Shown: positions 34,534-45,759 of the stretch, piece after piece
Position numbering within the stretch: the first letter of the stretch is position 1
How the letters are laid out: the number at the start of each line of letters is the position of its first letter
Assembly (NCBI GenBank): GCA_026686845.1
Contig: JAIVEN010000002.1
Span: forward strand, 25,394,001-25,458,000
Direction of reading: 5' to 3'
Source: Adenanthera pavonina
Lineage: Eukaryota; Streptophyta; Magnoliopsida; Fabales; Fabaceae
DNA length: 64,000 nt
The notes under the pieces: generated by a model
Database searches by the model: none
Seen by the model: the letters and a program-made list of their open reading frames with translations, nothing else
What the model was told of the DNA's origin: nothing
Program-made: the position numbers and the translations under genes

Positions 34534-34931
34534 TGATGTGAACAGAGGATAGGGTAGGGAACAGAGAATAAAAAAGGAAGAGAGAGAAATTACTGAAACT
34601 ATAACTCAAATCAATAATCAAAGTTCTCCTTACAAATGAGTAATGAGCTCTTATTTATATAACTTTAATCCTAATTCTACTAGAATCTTAAGATAAGATA
34701 TATCTTTTCAAAATATTCTAAATCTAAATAGAAGATAAATCATAAATAACTAAATCCTATAAATAAATAAAAGATAAAATCTAAATCCTAATAAATTCAA
34801 AATAAACTAAATCAAGTCTAAAAAAATAATTTAAATATCCTAACAAAATATTTATGTTTAAAATTCTAATTATTTTATGATGAAGATAAATAATCCTAAT
34901 TATCTTGAGATTATCCATTCTCTATATATCA
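34534..34931 (-). repeat. LTR, minus orientation, 5' of the internal region
   Basis: 398 bp; on the minus strand starts TGATATATAGAGAATGG and ends TTCACATCA next to the primer site. Aligns with the other two LTRs over most of its length (aatgagtaatgagctctta, aaatattctaaatctaaa, aaataaactaaatcaa). Confidence 0.82.
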
Positions 34932-36248
34932 CTCCTCTTCATACCTTTTTTTTTTTATTGCTTACTTAGAGCATTTGATATCTTGAACCTATCCACTTCA
35001 ACTGCAGGATTTATTGGGTTCAGATTAATTCAAATCAAATTGAGTAAGATTACAAAAGATGACAAAACTTTACCACTTAATATTTAACACACCTGCATAC
35101 CTTTTTTAAATAGACGAGTGGAGCGTGAACATGCATGAGGGTCTTCTTGGTGTGTCAATCTTATCCTCTGATGAACTCTGGACATAAACCCTTCCCAGTT
35201 TGAATGGTGATATCTATACATAAATAATTAGAATGGTGATATAAAAAGTCACTTTGATAATGGATGAAATGAAATGGTTATAATGGAACGGAGTAAAGTT
35301 TTGCAGAAGCAACTATAAAATAGATAGAATGAATTATAATATGTTAATTTCAAGTATCTTATACATCCCAATTAGATATAAAAATTAGATTTATGATATA
35401 GTTAAGGATGGTTTGATACATTTCATTTTCTTTTAAAAATTCTTTCAAGAGTTTAAGCCTTCGCTTCATTTTATTTTATTAAAAAAAATCCCAAAACAAT
35501 CTCAATACTATTTTTTAAAAAATACTTAGAAAAATATAATTGTCCTTGAGTTTTTAAATTTTTTAATATCAAATCTCCTATAAAAAATCATGTAAATAGA
35601 AATTCTAAATTTTTTTTGTTTAAGAAAGGGAAGGGGAAAGAGACAAATTTGAACTGTTGAATTCCTAATCCCTTCACGTTCACCACCCGATCATGCGAAT
35701 CAGAAAGGACAATATCAACGTGGGACATCCACACCCTTTGCTCTAGGAGAAGACACGACACGACAAAGCAAATTGGTCGCGTTTGGTTACCGAAGATGAT
35801 GATAATGGAATGAATTGGTATAACATTAAAAATATTGGAATCAAATTTATTTTTATTATAAATTAAATGCAAATAAAAAATAAAAAGACAAAAATACCCC
35901 CGTACAATTTATTTTTTCTATCTCGTCTTCGTTTCTTCCCATCTCTTCCCTTCTCGACAACACCACCACAATCAACACCATCGTTGGTATGCCATTCGGT
36001 GAGAGAGGAGAGAAAAGAGAATGTGGTGGTGACAATGAGACGCAAAGAGCACAACAACAGAAGCAATCCACACCTTGAGCTCGATTTTCTTCTCCTCTTC
36101 TTCAATCTGCAGCAGCATTCTTCAGCAAACACAAGTCGGTGCTAGCAAAGAGGCATGGTGGTTGGTGTAAGGAAGATGAGGAGGGTCATTGGGGTTTTGC
36201 TATCCTTCCATGGCCAATGCTGCATGATCACAGATGATCCTCAGAGAA

Positions 36249-37400
36249 ATGGAAGATCGCTTGCGAGGAGAAATGCAAACACAAGTTTCTGAAATTCAAT
36301 CTCAGATGGTGGGATTTCAGGGATTGATGCGTACTCATATGAATGATATGCAAGAGATGATATGTGGATTTTTAATTCAATTAATGGATGTACGAGATCA
36401 TCCACCAGATTGAGTTCGAGATCAGAATGGAGTAGTTTCTGGAGATTCAAGATCTAACTCTAATGAGTACCAAGTACCAACCAAATTTACCAAAGTGGAT
36501 TTTCCTCATTTTACTGAGAGAGATGTTTTTCGGTGGATATCTAAGTGTGAGCATTTCTTTTTGCTGGATCATACACTTGAGAATATAAGGTTTTGATTGC
36601 TAGTCTTGCATTTGATGAAGATTCATATAAATGGTTACAATATTTTGAATACAGTAGTAATGGTAGAATTAGTTGGTGGACGTTTGTGAAGGCTGTTAAA
36701 ATCAGATTTGGTCTTCTTCATGATGATCCATTAGAAGAATTAATGCAATTAAAACAATCTAGTTCTCCTACAGAACTCCATACTCAATTTTATAATCTAA
36801 TTTGTAGAGTGGAATTGAGTGAATCTTAGAGGCTTAGTTGTTAATTGGGAGCCCTTAAACTTGAATTAGCGTTTGGGGCTAAATTGATGAGGCCTCAAAA
36901 TTTATTGGAGGCTATGAGAATGGCTAAGTTAGTGGAGAGGAATATTCAAGTACTACGTGATGAATTGAATAAGGGACAGAATCTTCGATCTGTGGGATTG
37001 TGGAATAAAGGAGATTCTAGATCACTGACGAAAGTCAACCCTTTTGTAGGGGAATTGAAGAACAAGACTACTATGGGGTTTGTTATAGATGTTAAACAGA
37101 AAGGTATTTTGGGAAAACTGGTTTGCAATTTAAACAAAAACTCACTCCAAAAGAAATGGAGGATTTGAAGGCAAAGAATTTGTGTTATTACTACCATGAG
37201 AAGTATACACCTGGACATGATTGTCTTCAACACAAAAAGACCTAAATATATTTGATGGAAGTGTTCGACGGTGAATCAAGCGCTGAAGAACTGGTAGTAG
37301 GAGAAGAAGCCCAGCAATCAGTGGGTACAACTCTGGTAACTTTTGAACCAGTGCTTTCTCTTAATGCTATGATGGCTACAGTAGGAAGTGAGACTACGCA
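36249..37400 (+). pseudogene. gypsy gag, broken
   Basis: Starts MEDRLRGEMQTQVSEIQ; stop at 36411-36413, frameshift near 36590. Recognisable gag pieces: KFTKVDFPHFTERDVFRW, LAFDEDSYKWLQYFE, FGLLHDDPLEELMQLKQ. The zinc knuckle reads CYYYHEKYTPGHDC, with the second cysteine lost. The pieces lie in different frames. Confidence 0.85.
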
Positions 37401-37960
37401 TGTTGAAGGGTGAATTGGGAAAAGGATTATTCACATCCTTATTGACATGGTAGTTCGCATAACTTTGCCAGTGAATCCTTAATTGATGATGGGGTATGTG
37501 GATATCAGTTGATTTCTACAGTAACAGTTACAGTTGCTGATGGCAGCAAGCCGTTTGGGTCGCGACCTTGCAAGGGCTTTAAATGGGTGTCACAAGGGCT
37601 AGAGTTAGATGCTGATGTAATTTTTATTTCATTGAATGGATATGACATAGTGTTAGGAGTGCAGTGGCCAAGGGAACTTGGCATAATATGTTTGGATGCC
37701 AAAAATCTCATTATGGAATTTACATGGAAGGGTAAGAGGGTTCAATTATCAGCTGCCACAGAAGGGAAAAACAAATTGATTGAAGGTAACCGATGTACAG
37801 ATATAATGTCATCTCCATCTACTACCTATATGTTACAAGTTATACCTTGTTATTTTGCTGTACCGTGTGCAACATTGTTTGCTTTACAGATTGAGGAAAT
37901 TCCAGCTGTTATTTTAGCTGTTTTGAAGGATTTTGAAGATGTTTTTTCTTAGCCAAAAGG
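37400..37960 (+). pseudogene. gypsy protease, frameshifted at its active site
   Basis: LID near 37440 is followed, one base out of frame, by GSSHNFASESLID, so a base is missing within the catalytic D-T/S-G codons. The C-terminal part (VTVADGSKPFG, DIVLGVQWPRELG) is open from 37509 to 37952. Confidence 0.8.
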
Positions 37961-38735
37961 ATTAGCCCCTAGTAGAGAGCACTTTGATCATAAAATTGTT
38001 CTCAAGGAAGGAACCAATCTGGTGAATATCAGACCCTATAGATACCCTGCAATGTAGAAGGATGTCATTGAACAAATGGTGAAAGAATTACTTGATTCTG
38101 GGATTATTCAACATAGCTCTTCTCCATTTGCTTTGCCAGTAGTTTTGGTGAAGAAAAAAGATGGGTCGTGGTGTATGTGTGTACATTATCGTTCCTTGAT
38201 TAAAGCAACAGTTAGGGATAACTTTCCCATTCCTTTGATAAAGCATCTTTTGGATGAATTAGGTTCTGCAAAGATCTTTAGCAAGTTGGACTTGAGGGCT
38301 GGATATCATCAAATACGGATGAAGGAGGAGGATATTTTCAAGACTACATTTCAAACCCATTCGGGACATTATAAGTATTTAGTGATGCCTTTTGGCCTCA
38401 CTAATGCTCCTTCAACTTTCCAGGGTATCATGAACAATATCTTTGAAAGGTTTTTGTGAAAATTTGTATTAGTTTTTTCTTTAATGATATATTGGTGTAT
38501 AGTAGCAATTTAGAGGAACATGTAAATCATTTAAGGATAGTCCTATTAGTTCTTCAAGCCCATAGTTTTTATGTCAAACAAAGCAAATGTGCTTTTGCTA
38601 TTAACCATATTGAATATTTGGGTCACATCATTTCAGACAAAGGGGTGACAGCTGATCCTCAAAAATTACAGGTTGTGGCTGATTGGCCTACTGCAAAGTC
38701 AATCAAGGAATTAAGAAGTTTCCTAGGCTTATAAC
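37961..38735 (+). pseudogene. gypsy reverse transcriptase, catalytic residue changed
   Basis: VKELLDSGIIQHSSSPFA, VLVKKKDGSW, FSKLDLRAGYHQIRM and MPFGLTNAPSTFQ are clear RVT_1 motifs. The catalytic box reads FFNDILVYS where the family has two aspartates, and a stop and frame change occur at 38457-38459 just before it. It cannot be active as read. Confidence 0.92.
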
Positions 38736-39240
38736 TCATCCACTTATTGAACTATTGAAGGCTGATAACTTTAATTGGTCTTCTCAGGCAGAGGAAGCAT
38801 TTCTGAAACTGAAACAAGCACTTATTGCTGCTCCAGTGTTGGCTATACCTAATATGAAGCAACCTTTTGCAATTGAAACAAATGCTTCAAGTATTGGTAT
38901 AGGTGTAGTTTTAATGCAAGGTGGACATCCCGTAGCTTACGTAAGTAAAGTTTTATCTCCTAAGAATAGGCTTTTATCAGTGTTTGATAGGGAATTGTTA
39001 GCTATTGTTCATGCTATCTGTAAGTGGCATCAGTATCTTAGTGTCCAACATTTTACTATCATCACTGATTAGAAAAGTCTAAAATATCTCTTAGAGCAAC
39101 ATTTATCTACTCCTTCTCAATATAGCCAGATTACTAAGTTCATGGGCTTCAGTATGAAGTTGTTTATTGAAAGGGTAAAGACAATGCGGCAGCAGATGCT
39201 CTTTCTAGAGCTTCACATGGGGAACTTCTCCAACTTGGTT
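38736..39240 (+). pseudogene. gypsy RNase H, decayed
   Basis: FNWSSQAEEAFLKLKQAL, then ETNASSIGIGVVLMQ, where the first catalytic aspartate of ETDAS is replaced by asparagine, and DRELLAIVHAICKW. A TAG at 39070-39072 interrupts it. Confidence 0.88.
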
Positions 39241-39248
39241 TATCTTTA

Positions 39249-40140
39249 GTGTCAACTAATCTTTGGGAGAATGAATGTTTGACTCATAAAGGTAAATTAG
39301 TGATTGGTCTTGACCAAAAAGAACAGAAGAAGAATATTTTACTGTGGCTTCATGCTTCTCCACAAGGAGGACATTCAGGTGATCGTGCCACTATCAAATG
39401 TATCAAAACTTTGTTTTATTGGAAAGGGATGTCTAAAGATGTCAAGCAATTTCTAGCAAACCGTTAGATGTGCCTTAGATGCAAATATGAACTAGTAGCT
39501 AGTCCTAGAAGTCTTCAACTTCTTCCAATACCACAAGGGTTTAGCACAATTTGGCAATGGATTTCATTATAAAACTCCCTAAATTTCATGGCAAAGACAC
39601 TGTTTGGGTCATCATTGATAGGCTCAGTAAGTATGCCCATTTCTTAGCCCTTGCTCATCTGTTCATGGCAGCTAATCTAGCTCAAAATTTTCTTGATAAT
39701 GTTTGTAAGCTACACGGAGCACCTACTAACATTGTTAGTGATAGGGATCCTATATTCATCAGCAAGTTTTGGCTAGAGCTTTTGGCAAAATTGGGCATTT
39801 CTCAGAATTTATCTACTGCATATCACCTGCAGTTGGATGGTCAAAGTGAGGGTTTGAATCGGTGCCTTGAACAATACCTTCATTGTCTTACTTGGCAAGC
39901 ACCTCATGAATGGGCTTATTGGCTACCTCTTGCAGAATGGTGGTATATAATACCACCTTTCATACTGCTATTGGCTTTAAACCATATGAGATCTTATATG
40001 GTCAAGCTCCACCTATTCAGCTTCCCTATTTGCCTTAGGAATCTACTATGGATGTTATTGATCGAAGTTTCTCTGCTAGAGAACAGATGTTACAGAAGTT
40101 GAAAAGGAATTTATCAATTGCCGCTCATCGTGTGAAATAA
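39249..40140 (+). pseudogene. gypsy integrase
   Basis: Zinc region HASPQGGHSGDRATIK ... FYWKGMSKDVKQF, with a stop at the first cysteine (39465-39467). The core has MDFIIKLPK, DRLSKYAHF, VSDRDPIF and DGQSEGLNR, so the three acidic catalytic positions are present. The frame shifts near 39950 and further stops follow. Confidence 0.9.
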
Positions 40141-40194
40141 CAAGCTGATAAGCATTGCAGTGAACACACATTTAACATTGGGGATTGGGTTTTT

Positions 40195-40602
40195 TTGAAA
40201 CTTCAACTCTATAGCCAGATTTCAATTGCTACTCAAACTTCTAATAAGTTGTCCCTTTGTTATTTTGGACCTTATCAGATCATTGACAAAGTGGGTGATG
40301 TCGCTTATATCATTCAGCTTCCTCCTAGTTCCAAAGTACATCCAACATTTCATGTTTCCCTTTTGAAATGCTATCCTGATCCAGTACTTACAGTGCATCC
40401 ATTGCCAGATGAATGGGGCCTTCATTGTGAGCAACATGAACCTGACAAGATTCTTGATTGTCGGGTGGTTCCACGTAAACACCGAGCTGTGACACAAGTA
40501 CTTGTTTAGTGGAAGGGAGAGCTCCCAAAAGAGGCTACATGGGAGTACTGGTTTGATCTTCAACAGAAATTTCCTACATTTATGCAATCTTTGAATCCTT
40601 GA
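40195..40602 (+). pseudogene. gypsy integrase C-terminus with chromodomain-like end
   Basis: CYFGPYQIIDKVGDVAY and HPTFHVSLLKCYP are standard. ILDCRVVPRKHRAVTQVLV is followed after a TAG at 40507-40509 by WKGELPKEATWEYW, a degenerate chromodomain. Such domains direct chromoviruses to heterochromatin. Confidence 0.85.
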
Positions 40603-40635
40603 GGACAAGGATCTTGTTGAGGGGAGGGGGGTGGT

Positions 40636-40825
40636 TGTTACAAATCGTTTTATGGAGTATTTTCCTTGTAATTGCATCGGTTAGTCATTATGGTGGAGAG
40701 CTCTTTTATTCTGTTGAATGGTTATGAGTGAAGGCATGTGAATTGATGCTCTTCATCTCTTTCTCAATTCTTCTCTACTCTTCATTTCTTTTCTTTTTTG
40801 TCTGCTCGATTTCCAGATTGTAACA
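40636..40825 (+). repeat. gypsy 3' LTR, about 190 bp
   Basis: Preceded by a polypurine tract (gaggggaggggggtgg, 40619-40634). Starts TGTTACAA and ends TTGTAACA, perfect 8-bp inverted ends. The length is short for gypsy but the inverted ends and polypurine tract fit. No second copy is seen for confirmation. Confidence 0.65.
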
Positions 40826-41189
40826 GAAACTGTGGAAGATGTTAGGGGACGATAGAGTCTATGAGCATCAAATCTAGGTGCGTGTCATTGTCACCTATTT
40901 CTTTACTGTTGTTGTCTGACAAAGATGGGGGAGGGGAAGGCTAGTTGGAAGAGATGGATGGATGAAGATTGAAGCAGACGAAGCATTAAGGGGTATTTTT
41001 GAGAGATAAGGCTCGGAATCAAGATTGACACCAATTTGCGAAGGCATAATGATTACTGCATATGTGGTAAGTAGGATTGCATAGGAAAGCCAAAGCTGGC
41101 AACCAAACCATTCGAGTGAAGGAATCCGTACAAGATTCCGTTGCTTTCTCAAGGGAGTTTTGCAACCAAATGAGAACATCGTATCCCAG

Positions 41190-42169
41190 CCTTGGATGAT
41201 TTCCTTTCTTTTGTTATCCTTTTCAAAATATGGGTGTGTATATTATAAAATTATGAATTGTAAAATAGATATATATATATAATGGATATCTTATTTCTCG
41301 TAATTATTTTTTAATTATAAAATATTTATTCATTTTTTTAAATTATGTTTTTACTTCTTATTTTCATTCACTTTAATTTTTTTATGATTATTTTTCATTT
41401 GAAATCAAACTTTAACATGTTATTTTTTTTATCTTTTTTTAAAAAATAGTTAATATATATTTAAAATTACATTAATTTAATCATGACTGTTTTGGCAAAA
41501 AAAAAAAATCATGATTAGTTCAACTACAGTTAAATCATAATCCAACTACTGAACCAATACCTTAACTGGTTTAATGGCTGATCTAGTTTTTAATATTTTG
41601 ATCTATTAAATATCCAAAAACATTTTTCCTTCTCCCGATGCAGTTTTAGTGTCAAAATTTGGAGATATAAAGAAGTAATGTCCTGAATGTTGATGGTCAA
41701 CAATCCTAATTTCACAGTCCCATGTAGAGATACAAATGGTTATAAATAAAATGTAAATAACAAAAATACCGTTCTACAAAAAATAAAAAACTTAGAAATG
41801 AGTGACATTTTTTTACTTTTTCTTCTCCAATCAATAGCAGCATTCCATCATCTAAGGAAGGATCTCAAGCCTTAGGGCCTGTTTAGTTATTAGAATTTCC
41901 TTTTCTCCTCTCCCATCTTCTCCATAAAATCCCTCATTTTCTATCCCCTCCCCTTTTCTCCCCATCCCTCAACTCCTTTATTAAAGGGGAGGATTCCCTC
42001 CTTTCCTTACATTTGTTAAAAAACAAACAATGGAAATTGACTCTCCTCTTCTCCTTAAATTTAGTTTAAGCCAAACATACAGAGCGGAACTCTCCTTCCT
42101 TCCTGACCTTTTTTTTTTCTTTAAAACGAAACAAGGCTTCTCCCAAAAACCCCAAAACAAACGGACGGT
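41190..42169. other. AT-rich non-coding stretch
   Basis: No gene recognised. 41290-41420 resembles 48270-48440, and 41500-41600 resembles 10980-11060, so dispersed repeats are likely. A TIR-like GGGCCTGTTTAG starts at 41876 without a clear partner end. Confidence 0.5.
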
Positions 42170-42291
42170 GAGGCTATTAACTAATTTTTTTTTTTTTGAA
42201 TGAGAGTGTGGCCATGAAAGCGATTCTGCTTTTATTGATCAACAAATGCACTGCCAGGAATGTTGATACAAAATAGACTCAGAGGCTATTA
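42170..42291 (-). mobile_element. very short 5'-truncated LINE insertion
   Basis: GAGGCTATTA at 42170-42179 and 42282-42291 flank about 100 bases that start with a T run (42185-42197). On the minus strand this is a 3' end with AATAAAA and a poly(A) tail, as left by target-primed reverse transcription. Confidence 0.65.
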
Positions 42292-43871
42292 GGTTATTTT
42301 ATCACTAATTTTACTTCCCATCATTAGTTCCCTGAAGGACTATGGTTCTTTAATGGCATTTCTCTAATTTGGGATCTTTTTGTGTGATTTTCAATCTTAC
42401 ATGGTCTGCAAATGTTCTTCCCCCTTTAAAATTTTATATTTTGTGAATAAATATAAATATTTTAATAATTCTAAATTATATTTCTAGGATGTATAGTTTA
42501 ATTGAAATATTAATTAGATTTAGAGTATTAAATTAACGAAAATCTCATCCTCAATAGATATTTATATTATGGGTAAATACATATATGATTTTCTACAAAT
42601 ATACAAATACGATAAATATTGAGGAATAGCAAATTTATATGAATTTTATATTTTATTATAGATATTAAATAAATTATATTAAATTAAATTCATGCTGAAT
42701 TCAAATTTATGTTGAATTGAATAAAATCAAATAAATTAAAATTTAAAGACAAAAATTAAAAAATATGATAATTTTTTTGGCCTAAACACCAATTATTATT
42801 AATTTGAAACATTACTTGTCACAAATTTAGAAAACCACTTGTAACATTTAAAAAACATTATTGGTTGTATAAATATAATGGAAGATTGTTTATATCAAAT
42901 ATACCATTCAACAGGTTTTGACCATACAATGTAAGGCATTATGTTTTTTATGATGAGATTACCTAAAACTCTCGAGAGTTATGACTCGATTTGGGTTATT
43001 GTTAACCAATTGAATAAACTCATATACAATTCTTGCCAGCGGAGATAACTTATAGCACAACTCGGTATACTATACTCTATTTGAATCAAAACTTACATAT
43101 TACATATAATCTTGAACAATGAGATTTCAACACGTCAACCAATGGGACAACGACAATGGTGTGGCATTGGGATGAGAAGGCATAGCCATCACTCTACTCC
43201 AATTTTTTGGGAAATGAATGGTTACAGCAATGAGGCTTGGGTGGAGGGTTTTACTGCCAATTGACACACTGAGAGAGAAAAGGGCCAATCAATATGAGAG
43301 AGAACGTGTATCTAAATGGACTTGGCTTCTCTAATAGATTTGGACCATCCATATTATATTTGGATGACCCATTAGCAGAGAATCTTTTTGCCCCAAGTAG
43401 TACAGTAATATGTATATGCAATGCACTATTGAATCTTTGGGGGCAAAATGTTTAAGTTATATTAGTCTCTGCTTATAATTTTAATATTCATTTTGTTGAT
43501 TTTAATTAGGATCACGATGTAATCAGTTAATTGATTTGGAAAAAAATACTTGGAATATTCTACTTTTTTCTTATATTGGTTTCATAGCTTTTTTGTTTTT
43601 AAAAAATTAATATTTTTTATTATAAAATAACTTATTTTTATCATCTAATGCTATATGTGTCAAAAAAAATAACTAATAAAATAAATCATTTAGTTTACTA
43701 AAATACTACCAAGTCAAGCACTTGCATGTCAAAATTTTCATGTTATAACATTTAATTTGGGGAAAAAACATATATGAAATGCAAAATAAATGTGTCAAGT
43801 ACAATGCAGGTTTCTTCCAATGGAAAAGACTAGATTTTGCTTAAATATGATGTCTTATGTTTGAAATTATA
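42292..43871. other. AT-rich non-coding stretch
   Basis: I see no gene, repeat family or structured element here that I can name. Confidence 0.5.
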
Positions 43872-44162
43872 TACTCCCTCTATTCCTTAATATAAGAGAC
43901 AATTGAGGGAGTTTTTGTGTTTCAAAATATAAGGGACACATGGGGTTTGTCCGGTGTATTTAATGACTTTTTTTCAAAATACCCCTAATTAAGATAGTAT
44001 GTTTTCAATATAATTCATTTGTATTAATTGCATGATGGAAGAGTTATTAACATTAAATAATGGTATTTTTGGAAATCACTTTATATTCTTGATAAATTTA
44101 TTGCTTTTCTTAGTCTGTGTGATTTTGTCTCTTATCCGTTATATTAAGAAATGGAGGGAGTA
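43872..44162. mobile_element. Stowaway-like MITE, second family
   Basis: Ends TACTCCCTCTATTCC and AAATGGAGGGAGTA with TA duplications; the inverted similarity extends to ttaatataagagac / gtctcttatccgttatatta. Internal sequence differs from the other MITEs in the window. Confidence 0.9.
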
Positions 44163-44448
44163 TATTTATAGACACAAAAGATGCCTTTGAGAGAGTTATC
44201 CTTATTTAAGGCTTGACTTAGTTCAATCTAAGATTAGTTAAAGTCTAATGCGGTTGACTTAGTTCAATTAGTTAAAGTCTAATGCGGCTCCGAACATCAA
44301 GTGGTTTGCTACCAAAAAATATCTGTCAAGTACAAACCAGGTTGGAAGCGTCAACCCTTTGTCTTTATTCTAAAGGTGATTTAGTCATTTCTGACAAGGG
44401 ATACCCGTGGTCTAATTCCAAGAAAAAATGTGCCTAACATCATATGTT

Positions 44449-44828
44449 ATATATTGTCATGTTTGTGTGAGATTGTGGATTGGAAAAGAATAGGAGATTT
44501 AATTGAACCATATTTATAGAGAAGCCAACAATTGTGCTCATAAAATTGCTTCCATAAGCTTAACTAGCGAGTTGGGTTACCAGTTTTTGGTTACACCAAT
44601 ATTTGAGATATAGGAGCTCATGATAAAGGATATAGCGGATCAGGGAACATTTCGCAAATAGAAGGATATAACGGGTCAGGGAACACAACGCAAAGTAGCT
44701 ATTATTGCTGATTAGTGTTTTCTTTTTTTTTTTTATTGTTTTTAGTGTGCTTTATTTTTACTGTTGAGATCTCTTGATCCCCTTTTCTCAAAAAAAGAAA
44801 AAAGAAAAAAGAATATATTGTCATGTTT
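44449..44828 (+). mobile_element. 5'-truncated L1 LINE with 16-bp target duplication
   Basis: ATATATTGTCATGTTT occurs at 44449-44464 and 44813-44828. Between them is the end of an RNase H domain (IYREANNCAHKIAS, TPIFEI), a short 3' untranslated region and an A-rich tail (44790-44812, AAAAAAAG repeated). About 348 bp. Typical of a truncated L1 insertion. Confidence 0.85.
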
Positions 44829-45751
44829 ATCATAGTTGGCATTTAGTATAGAAACATCAAATATAATAAAATATTATATTAACCGAAATACCTCTTGAAG
44901 TTAAAATCACCCATCTTAATTATAAAATAACAGAAAATGAAATATCCACTTTAAGAAAATATATTGGAATTTGATAATTCATTTATTTAACCCTACCGCA
45001 ATTGAAATCTCACCATTTGCAAATGTTCAGGTCTATGTTAGAGAAAATCAAAATTTTCTCTCTCTCTTTTTTTTTTGTATGAAAACTTACCCTCCTACAT
45101 CTATTTCATTTTAACTAGAAAATTTATTGAGATCTAGATTAATCTGGATTAGGCTAGTACGACCCCTACTAGTTGAACCAAATGCTTGGTAGTAAAATCA
45201 AAATTTTCTTTTAGTTTTCACTACGATAGGAAATTTATAGAGAATTTAATATTTTATATGTAAAAGAATAATTGAAAATAATATTCTATTTCATTAAGAT
45301 TTATTTTCATTGCACCTAGATCTAGGAAAGATTGATCCATTTTGATTGAAATTTTTATTTTCATATAGAATGGGTCCTTTTTAATTCTTGTCAATCCATT
45401 TGATAATAGAACGTTACAATAAAATTTTTGCATATTTTGGGAGAAGGACTATTACTGATGAATTAAATTCCAACTAAACATGTTTTTCCATAAGAAATCC
45501 AAAAAAATGAGTTGCATTTTTTTGTAGCTTGTGAATAATACATCTCGCATGATACATGTGTGCAGTTATAAAGATTGAGGTGTCCTGTAATGAATAAAAC
45601 AAATCAAATGATAGGATTAAGTCAACTCAAATAATTAACTCAACTACAACTCCATAATTTATTTATTTATAATTAGATTTTATAAACTATTTAATCAACT
45701 CATTTATGTATGTCTTATCAAATTCTTAAATTAAGTAAGAAAACTTACTAA
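44829..45751. other. non-coding stretch
   Basis: No gene or named element recognised; a TCTC run is at 45059-45068. Confidence 0.5.
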
Positions 45752-45759
45752 TAAGATTA

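Larger units (their letters stand above)
33151..34931 (-). mobile_element. rearranged non-autonomous LTR element with three LTRs
   Basis: Plus-oriented LTR at 33151-33600, then a minus-oriented truncated LTR (34025-33610), a 508-bp internal region (34533-34026) and a minus-oriented LTR (34931-34534). Both outer ends are LTR 5' ends (TGATA...), and the whole is flanked by CTCCT (33146-33150 and 34932-34936), as if integrated in one step. The LTRs share a TATATAAAT box (33422-33430 in the plus copy). Not present in duplication copy 1. Confidence 0.8.
31270..35750. repeat. dispersed duplication, copy 2
   Basis: Counterpart of 12620-15595, same orientation, about 18.6 kb away. It is longer because of the three-LTR insertion at 33151-34931 and extra sequence at 32966-33150. 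The last 300 bp also match the start of tandem copies A and B. The ankyrin gene lies between copies 1 and 2. Confidence 0.85.
36249..40825 (+). mobile_element. degenerate Ty3/gypsy retrotransposon, 5' LTR missing
   Basis: Order gag, protease, reverse transcriptase, RNase H, integrase, chromodomain-like end, polypurine tract, 3' LTR. RT before integrase is diagnostic for Ty3/gypsy; the C-terminal WKGELPKEATWEY suggests a chromovirus. Many stops and frameshifts occur. No LTR matching 40636-40825 is found upstream of the gag start at 36249, so the element is 5' truncated or its 5' LTR was lost. Confidence 0.92.
35775..41190. mobile_element. possible TIR element hosting the gypsy insertion (tentative)
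   Basis: 35780-35945 (gcgtttggttacc ... caaaaataccccc ... cgtcttcgtttcttccc) and the reverse complement of 40915-41150 (tttggttgcc ... caaaaatacccct ... cgtctgcttcaatctt) share the same order of short motifs, as expected of inverted ends of one element with a gypsy retrotransposon in the middle. A further end-like piece lies near 41735-41785. Ends and target duplication are not resolved. Confidence 0.35.

Noticed and set aside
35700..35745. GTCCCACGTTG on the minus strand resembling the plant snRNA upstream element RTCCCACATCG
   Set aside because: Only 8 of 11 positions match, no TATA box lies at the needed distance, and the other two copies of this module lack the match.
35856..36145. Overlapping ORFs on both strands near 36 kb
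   Set aside because: Caused by CT-rich low-complexity sequence; no domain signature.
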